Origin: Flavobacteriales bacterium
GTDB taxonomy: Bacteria; Bacteroidota; Bacteroidia; Flavobacteriales_D; Sanyastnellaceae
Assembly: GCA_027488055.1 (NCBI GenBank)
Contig: JAIYCK010000332.1
Location: forward strand, 1-8,285
Direction of reading: 5' to 3'
Length of the DNA stretch: 8,285 bases
Of this stretch, positions 1 to 6,900 are shown piece by piece (the stretch's first letter is position 1; each line of letters starts with the position of its first letter). A program made the translations under genes and the position numbers. Below the pieces are notes generated by a model, which was not told where the DNA came from, did no database searches, and saw nothing but the letters and a program-made list of their open reading frames with translations.

Positions 1-668
1 ATGAACCGATCGTCAAGCCACAGTCCTTTACGGGCAAGGTCGAGATATTGGAGCAGGGGAGTAAATTGAAATTGACCTCGCGCATCAATGGAGAAAAGGC
101 CATCTGGCTGGGTCATACGCAAGGTCAATTGGCGGTTTTAGATAGCGCTGGCATCTCACCCGTATTTACCGGGAACCAAGCCATGGAGCGCATAGCATCG
201 TCTGTGGCGCGCATTGGAAATGATCGCTTGTTCAGCATCGACAAGGGAATGGTGCGGTATCCGCTCAATGTATATGGTCGTCCAGGCGGCAGCACAATTT
301 CCGTGGCGAGTTTCTTCTTGCGCTCGTGCTCCGAGTCAGAATTGGGACTTGCAGCCTATTATGTACATCAATTCCAAGGGAAAATGGAGGGTGTCGATCC
401 CCTTCAAATGGTTTTGAATAAGGATACCAATGTGTTGAAAGAGATGACGCAGCGGCTGGTATTAGGTGCTGCTAATGCGCCCTTAACGGCCTCGGTTCGA
501 CAAGAAACACTTACGTCCTTGGTTTTTTCTAAGGTGAAAGATCAGTTTTTGGTCATGTACACCTATTTGGATGCCAACGACAAGAATTGGATGGGTAAAG
601 ACCTCTACGATCTTAAAAATGGGTCCTTTCTATTGATTTCACAGGGGGTTGCAACAGAAATGAACTAA
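1..668 (+). CDS. Hypothetical protein, 3' part only (5' end outside window)
   Basis: The reading frame is already open at base 3 and ends at TAA 666-668, giving 221 visible residues. No convincing start is seen: a TTG at 48 is in frame, but the open frame continues upstream of it with ordinary-looking sequence, so the gene most likely begins before the window. I do not recognise the family. The visible part mixes alternating hydrophobic and polar stretches that look like beta strands (for example AIWLGHTQGQLAVLD and DQFLVMYTYLDAND) with a more helical stretch around NVLKEMTQRLVLG. There is no membrane segment in the visible part. Lys, Met and Arg are frequent, unlike the Asn/Thr/Ser/Gly-rich protein downstream, so the two are unrelated in composition. 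A beta-propeller-like protein is one weak possibility, based only on strand rhythm. The gene is followed by 128 non-coding bases containing a promoter-like element, so it is probably not co-transcribed from the same start as the next gene. Confidence 0.75.
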   Translation, partial: EPIVKPQSFTGKVEILEQGSKLKLTSRINGEKAIWLGHTQGQLAVLDSAGISPVFTGNQAMERIASSVARIGNDRLFSIDKGMVRYPLNVYGRPGGSTISVASFFLRSCSESELGLAAYYVHQFQGKMEGVDPLQMVLNKDTNVLKEMTQRLVLGAANAPLTASVRQETLTSLVFSKVKDQFLVMYTYLDANDKNWMGKDLYDLKNGSFLLISQGVATEMN

Positions 669-678
669 GCAACAAATG

Positions 679-698
679 TAAATTTTATGTAAAATTTA
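679..698. repeat. Perfect AT-only inverted repeat (8-bp arms, 4-nt loop)
   Basis: TAAATTTT (679-686), ATGT, AAAATTTA (691-698) forms a perfect palindrome starting 10 bases after the stop codon of the upstream gene. With no G-C pairs and no T-run following on the plus strand, it is a poor intrinsic terminator. Its position between the stop codon and the A-rich repeats would also fit a protein-binding site. The function is not decidable from sequence. Confidence 0.55.
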
Positions 699-761
699 GA
701 TGAAATCAAAAAAAAACGGCATGAAATCAAAAAAAATGTAGACGAAACGAAATAATTGTCA
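699..761 (+). repeat. Three tandem 21-bp A-rich units upstream of the promoter
   Basis: Units are 699-719, 720-740 and 741-761. Units 1 and 2 share an identical 16-base core, ATGAAATCAAAAAAAA (700-715 and 721-736). Unit 3 (GACGAAACGAAATAA...) is degenerate but matches unit 1 at 11 of its first 15 positions in the same register. The 21-bp period equals about two turns of DNA, so the A-tracts of units 1 and 2, and the weaker one of unit 3, fall on the same face of the helix. Phased A-tracts typically give intrinsically curved DNA or act as UP-like elements. The third unit ends exactly where the -7 box begins, which suggests a role in transcription of the giant gene (inference). Confidence 0.6.
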
Positions 762-769
762 TATCTTTG
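762..769 (+). promoter_or_regulatory. Putative Bacteroidota-type -7 promoter element (TATCTTTG)
   Basis: TATCTTTG matches the TAnnTTTG -7 consensus of the primary sigma factor of Bacteroidota exactly. It lies 27 bases before the ATG of the giant gene, which would put the transcription start near 775-777 and leave a leader of only about 20 bases. No TTTG-like -33 element is found about 20 bases upstream (the region around 736-745 reads ATGTAGACGA), so recognition may depend on the adjoining A-rich repeats. An 8-base match can arise by chance in AT-rich DNA; the position is the main support. Confidence 0.5.
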
Positions 770-796
770 TTCCCTAACTTACTTAAACTGGGATCA

Positions 797-904
797 ATGA
801 TCAATTTCAATCTTCTCCAAAACCAGGGCCACGCCATAACTAAAACGCTATTAAACAGTGTTTTGACGTGTGTTATTTGCTTGACGACTTCAATGTCGTT
901 TGCC
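797..904 (+). other. Sec signal peptide of the giant protein
   Basis: Residues 1-36. The n-region is longer than usual and carries only one clear positive charge (Lys16), followed by a hydrophobic core around LLNSVLTCVICLTT and a cleavage site SMSFA|QS with small residue Ser34 at -3 and Ala36 at -1. Cys25 and Cys28 lie inside the core, and there is no Cys at +1, so this is not a lipoprotein signal. It directs Sec export to the periplasm, the step before T9SS passage. Confidence 0.85.
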
Positions 905-3900
905 CAATCTCCTCGAACAGTGGTATTTACTGGAAGTCAAGCCGACTTCAATGCTGCTGAGCTCTTTGATGCGACTGCAGGCAACGTGCGTTATTATGCG
1001 ACCTTCGATGCGGGTTTCCTCTACTTAGGGGCTTTCCGCACTTCGGGTACCTTTGCAGCTGCGGATAACTTCACAGCCTATTTGGATACCGATCCGCAGA
1101 TCGCGCTGACTTCGGGCAATGGTACCACCGTTGGTCAGAGTTACAACGGGGTGACGGGTTCGTTGCCTTTCTCGGCCAATTTCAATGTGCATGTCGAGCA
1201 GTCCTATCAAGAGGCGCGCAGCTTTGGCAGTTCATGGGCGGCAACAATTTCAGGACCTACTTATTTTACATCATCAACTTGCCGGGAAGTGGCCATTCCG
1301 AAATCATTAATTGGCAATCCGTATGGTTTGTATCTCACCATGTGGATGGGCTACAGCAATGGCATTTTTGCCAACGCTCCGGGTGCCTCTTTGGGCAATG
1401 GTGCCAATCCGACCGTGGTCGATTATTTCGGTGGTATTGGTTTGATTGCTGCAGATTGCACTCCGTTGACCACTCAGAATTTACCCATTATCGACGCTGT
1501 GATAAATGACACCCCGGCAGCCGGTGCAGTGGTTGCGGCATTGGTTATCAATTCCGGTAGTAATGTGGTCTCCAACAACTTCACGGTTGCTCCTGGCGGT
1601 TGTATCGAAGTATCTGGTGGAAGTTTGAATTTGGCAAACACAACGATCGATTTCGGTGGAGCAACTGCTGCTAATGGAAAGGGAACGCATATCATTACTT
1701 CTGGCGGCACGCTAGTAACTGACGCATCTAGCAATTTTAACGTCAACGGGGAAGTGGCTCACGTGGGCAATGCCGGGTCGTTCACCAACAAATGGACGGT
1801 GCGCAACAAGCTCACTTTGCTTGCTGCTGGCGGAACAACCATTGCCTCTGGTGGTGTGTTGGATCTTAGAAACGGAGGATTCCTCAATGTCAATGCCCCA
1901 ACGTATGCCAGCGGCTCAATTTTGTCATACAATACCGGTGGTGTCTTTGTTGCTGGTGCCGAATGGGCTAGCGGCATATCCACAGGGGTTGGTGTACCTT
2001 TCAATGTGAGCATCGCCGATGCGGTAATCAACTCTGCTGTATCATTTGGCAACGCCTCTGCTTATCGCCGATGCAGCAACAACATCACTGTTGCCAATTT
2101 TGGGACATCGGGCTTGACCTTGTCTACAGTTGCGGGTGGTGATTTGCAGATCGGAGGCAGTTTCACACAAAATGGTACATTCACGCACAACAACCGAGCG
2201 GTAATATTCAACGGTTCAACGACCCAAAACATTACGGGTAATTTCAGCGCAACAGGTGCCACCAACAACTTCGCTTTTCTCGTTGTAGCATCCACAGTTA
2301 CAAACGGAGTGGTATTGAATAGCAATACCGTGATTTCAGGATCCAGTGGAAATGTCTTGGAATTGAACAGCATCGGACGTTTGAACATTGGTACTGGTAT
2401 CAACCTCAACTTGATCAACAACGGTGGAAATATTTTGGTTTCGGGCGGTACACGCAACATTCGTTTCAATGGGGGCAGTTCGACCATGTCGATTACGGGT
2501 TCCAAAACCATAACCAATGCCTCTGGAGGCACATTGAGCTTCACGACCTTGGCAAGTGGCGCATCCGTTGTATTGTCTCAAGGTCTGAACTTCGGCGCGG
2601 GAATTTCCTCTCTAGGCAATGGCGTGGTGCTTCGCATCGATAATGGTGGTTTTGTCAATACCAATCCTCCAACCTATACCAGCGGTTCTACACTGCAATA
2701 CAATACAGCAGGAGCTTATGGTCGTGGTGCCGAATGGAGTGCCACTTCAGGGGCGGGTTATCCTCACCACGTCATCATCAGCACCACGGGTACAGCACTC
2801 AACCTTGGAAATGGCGGAGCGGGAACGGCTCGTCAAATGGGTGGTGACCTCACCATCAACAACGGTTGTGCCTTGAGTATGGCTACTACAGCTATGACCG
2901 CTTCGCTTACGGTTTTGGGAAATATCACCGTGGGCAGTGGCATCTCTGGAACGTTGACGTTGTCTTCAAGTGCAGGTGGAAATCTACTTGTTGGAGGCAA
3001 TTTGGTTGTCAATGCAGGTGGCACGTTTACCCACAACAATCGCTCGGTGACATGCAATGGCTCAGCGAACCAAAATATTACAGGTATTAGCAGCCTGTAC
3101 GATTTGATCATCAACAATGCGGCTGGCGCGACCATCAACACGGCCATGACAGTGAGCAACGTGCTTACTATGACAGCAGGTACGATCACCTTGGGCAATA
3201 ACAATCTTCTTTTGAGCAATTCAGCTGTGGGTGCTATCACTGGCACTTTTGACAATACGCGTATGATCATCACCAATGGTACTGGTCAATTCATGCGTGC
3301 CATTGCCACCACTGGATTTCCTCTTAACTATACATGGCCAGTGGGAGAGAATACAGGTACAGTAAGTTATTCGCCTGTTTCGATCAACTTCACAGCCAAT
3401 AGTACCGCACGCAATTTGGGCGTTGTGGTGGTGGATGCGAATCATCCGCAATTGAACAACACGCCTACTCAAACGGACTATATTTCTCGCTATTGGAGTT
3501 GGACCAATTCGGCTGCTGGCAACTACACCTATACAATGTCATCCACTTTTGTGGCTGAAGACGTGGTTGGCGCCATAGCGAATTTGCGCATGAATTCGTA
3601 TGTGAGCAGCGTATGGCGTCAAGATATTACGGGATTGGCAGCAGGCAATGTGCTCACTTCAACCACAGGCTTAACCCAAACTACAGGTGCTATCACTTCG
3701 ACCACCGATGTGACTGCGCGTGTGAACGACGGTACCACCTACACATGGAACCAAACAGGTACGTCGAGCTTTGCAACTGCTACCAACTGGACTCCCAACA
3801 GAACCACCCCGCGTACGAATGATATTTTGGTATTCAGCAATGGCGCAACGACCACTGCGACCAGCGTGCCAACCCAAACGATTGGCAAATTGCTGATTTC

Positions 3901-6900
3901 TGGTAATACCAATGTCACCTTCACTTCTGCGGCGGATGTGACGTTGACAATTTCCGGCAGCAACGGTGATGACCTTAGTATTGCTTCAGGAAGCACAGCA
4001 GTGCTTGCATCGGCTGGAAACAATACCCTTATCATGGCATTTAGCAATGTAGTCACTGCGGCCATTGCGGGTACTTTCTCGCTCAATAGCAATACAGCCA
4101 ACGACAACCAAATCAATTTCACCAACGCGGTGGCCACAGTAACTGGGGTGTTCAACAACTTTGGTGTCGTCAACAGCACGGTAAGCAATCTGACGTTTGC
4201 TTCCGGCTCACAGTACAATCACAATTATATCACTTCGGTAGGAACCATTCCGACGGCAACCTGGAATGTGAATTCAACCTGCCGCATCCAAGGCTATACC
4301 TCCGGGGGTGGCAATGACTTTGTCCCTGCAGGCTTAGGACAATCTTTTGGCAATTTCGTGTGGAATTGCGCGGGCCAAACGAACGATGCGCAGCTCAATG
4401 GAGCACTCACCTCTATTCAAGGTAACTTCACTGTAAGCGCGACCAATGGATCTTATTTGCACTTGACCAATACCACGGGTTACACTCTTAATATAGGCGG
4501 TAATCTGAGCCTTATCAATAACAACTCTTTCTTGAGCTTTGCGGATGGCAATGGAACCTACAATGCCATCGTCAATGTGGGCGGAAGTTTTACCCAAACC
4601 AACACAACCATTCTTGAACTCAATAATGGAAATTCAGGTACCTCCGTCCAGTTGCTTGTGGCTGGTGGTTTTACATTGGGCACGGGTGCTCAAATTTTTC
4701 AGTCTTCTGGTAGCACAACTGGCAATGTAATTGAATGGGACGGCACTGCTTCGCAGGCGGTTACCATCAGTGGAGCTTTGCCTTTCTTTGGACAGCAAGT
4801 ACATTATCGTCTGAATAACCCTGCTGGTATGACGTTGACAGGTACCATCCCTGTGAACGGATCTTCGACTTTCTTTAGAAAGGCTGGTGCCATTACCGGT
4901 GGAACCATTACCTACAACAATACGAGCGGAACACTCGAGTATGAAGGTACAGAAGACATGACTACGGGAATTGAATTCCCAACAGCCGACGGTCCTGTAT
5001 TTGTACGCATGAATAAAACGGGTATCGTCACATTGGCTGCAGCCCGTTCTTTGCCTAACAATGGCGTTTTCACAAACCTATCGGGTATCTTCTCGTTGGG
5101 TGCTTTCGACTTGACCTTGAATAATACGGCTGCAGGTGCTTTGGTAAATGCGACTCCATCAGCTACCAATATGATCGCTGCAAGCGGCGCGGGACAATTG
5201 AAATTGACCTTGCCCAGTTCGGCGCGCGATCTATTCTTCTACGTGGGGGATGTGACCAACACTCCTGAGTACAGCGGTATTCGTTTGAATTTCTCTGCGA
5301 ATTCATTGAACAACAGGGTAGTAGGTATTCGTGTCATAGATGACACCAGCGCAGTATTGAGTGTGCCGTACGCTCCGATCGATTATTTGACGAGACACTG
5401 GCGCGTGACCTTGAGTGCCACAAACGGGACGTATTCTTACACACCTTCATTAATATATAACGTGGCAGGTGACGTAGAAGGTACAGAGAACAATTTGCAA
5501 GTGGCTGCTTTCCCAGCGGGCGCAACTTCATGGAATCACTACGGTACTACCATTACTTCACCTACCTTGACTAAATCAGGTGCTGCCTTGACCAACACCA
5601 ATTTCTCCTTGAACAACGCAACCTTCACAGGTCGAACTCCAGTGAAATACTGGGATGGTTCCATTTCAACAGATTGGAATAACGCTACCAACTGGACGCC
5701 GACTGGTGTGCCCAATTCTACTGATAACATCGATATCAATGGCAATGCCATCAATCCATGCGTATTGGGCAGCAATGCAACGATCAATCACTTAACCTTG
5801 AGTGATGGCGCCAATTTCACCATGAATTCGGGTACCTTGACCGTTGCGGGTAATTTTACCTACGATCCCAATGCTACTGTGTCATTTAATTGCGCGAGTA
5901 CCTTGAGTTTGACCAATACGACTTTCCCTCAATTGATTCCTGCCTTGCAATATGGTAGTTTGTCACTTGGATCAGGCACTAGAACATTGGCACCAGCGGG
6001 TAATATTTCCATCTGTGGAAATTATACACCCACTTCAGGTACGGTGAATGTCCCCGGCAGCACGGTGATATTCAATGGAACCACTACACAGAGTATTTTG
6101 TCCAATAATACTTCATTCAATAATTTAATTATCAGTAACACTGCAGCCAATGTAACGACCTCACGGAGTGTTACCATTCGCAGTTCAATGAACGTTTTGC
6201 CGAATACGCGCTATGAGCAAACTGGTAATACACTCTCGTTTATTGCGGGAACTACGGGATCAGTAGATGGTTTCTTGCGCAATGCAGGTACTATCACCAC
6301 CACAGGTGTGCTGACATTCAACAACGGTGGCACCTATGAGCATAATTATACCACTGCAGAAGGAACTGTGCCTGCGTCCACTTGGAGTGTGGGATCTACT
6401 TGTAAATTCATTGGCTATACCAGCAATACCAATGCTCCGTTTGGTTTGAATCAGGCCTTCCATCACGTGGAGTGGAATTGCCCCTCACAAAATGGTAACT
6501 TGAACTTGAATGGTGGACTTACCGATGTGAATGGCGATTTCCGCATGGTGTCCAGCGGTTCAGGTCAATTGCGTTTATCGAGCACGGCTTCCGCCACCAT
6601 CAATATCGATGGTGATATGATTCAAACAGGTGGTGAGTTGGTATTAAAAAGTGGAAACGGCAATCAGACGACGATCAATGTAGGAGGAGATTTCATTCAA
6701 ACAGGTGGCAATTTAGATGCCCACACAAATGACTCTGGAACTTCCCTGATTCGTTTGGCGGGCAATTATGAGCGCACGGGTGCGGGTTCTATGACTACAT
6801 CTGGGATGGCTCCCAATTTGCTTATCTCATTTGTAGGCACTAACCAAACTATTTTACAAACATCAACGGGTGACTTCAGCTATTGTAACTTCGAAATTGC

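Noticed and set aside
214..417. 67-codon plus-strand frame inside the upstream gene
   Set aside because: It overlaps the longer open frame in another phase and reads as an Arg/Cys/Trp-rich shadow with no recognisable feature.
679..737. Rho-independent terminator of the upstream gene
   Set aside because: The only hairpin has no G-C pairs and is followed by A-runs, not a T-run, on the plus strand.
788..792. TGGGA before ATG 797 as a ribosome binding site
   Set aside because: It ends only four bases from the start codon and is not a good Shine-Dalgarno match. Bacteroidota genes usually lack one.
1474..1746. Frameshift or gene break in the giant gene
   Set aside because: Overlapping open frames on the other strand here raised the question, but the plus frame of the giant gene was followed through this stretch and on to 8285 without a stop.
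2062..2544. 160-codon open frame on the minus strand
   Set aside because: It lies wholly inside the giant gene, and its Val/Pro/Leu-rich composition is what the complement of Asn/Thr/Gly-rich coding sequence gives. No domain or start signal supports it. The same applies to the minus frames at 2833-3276 and 3739-4218.
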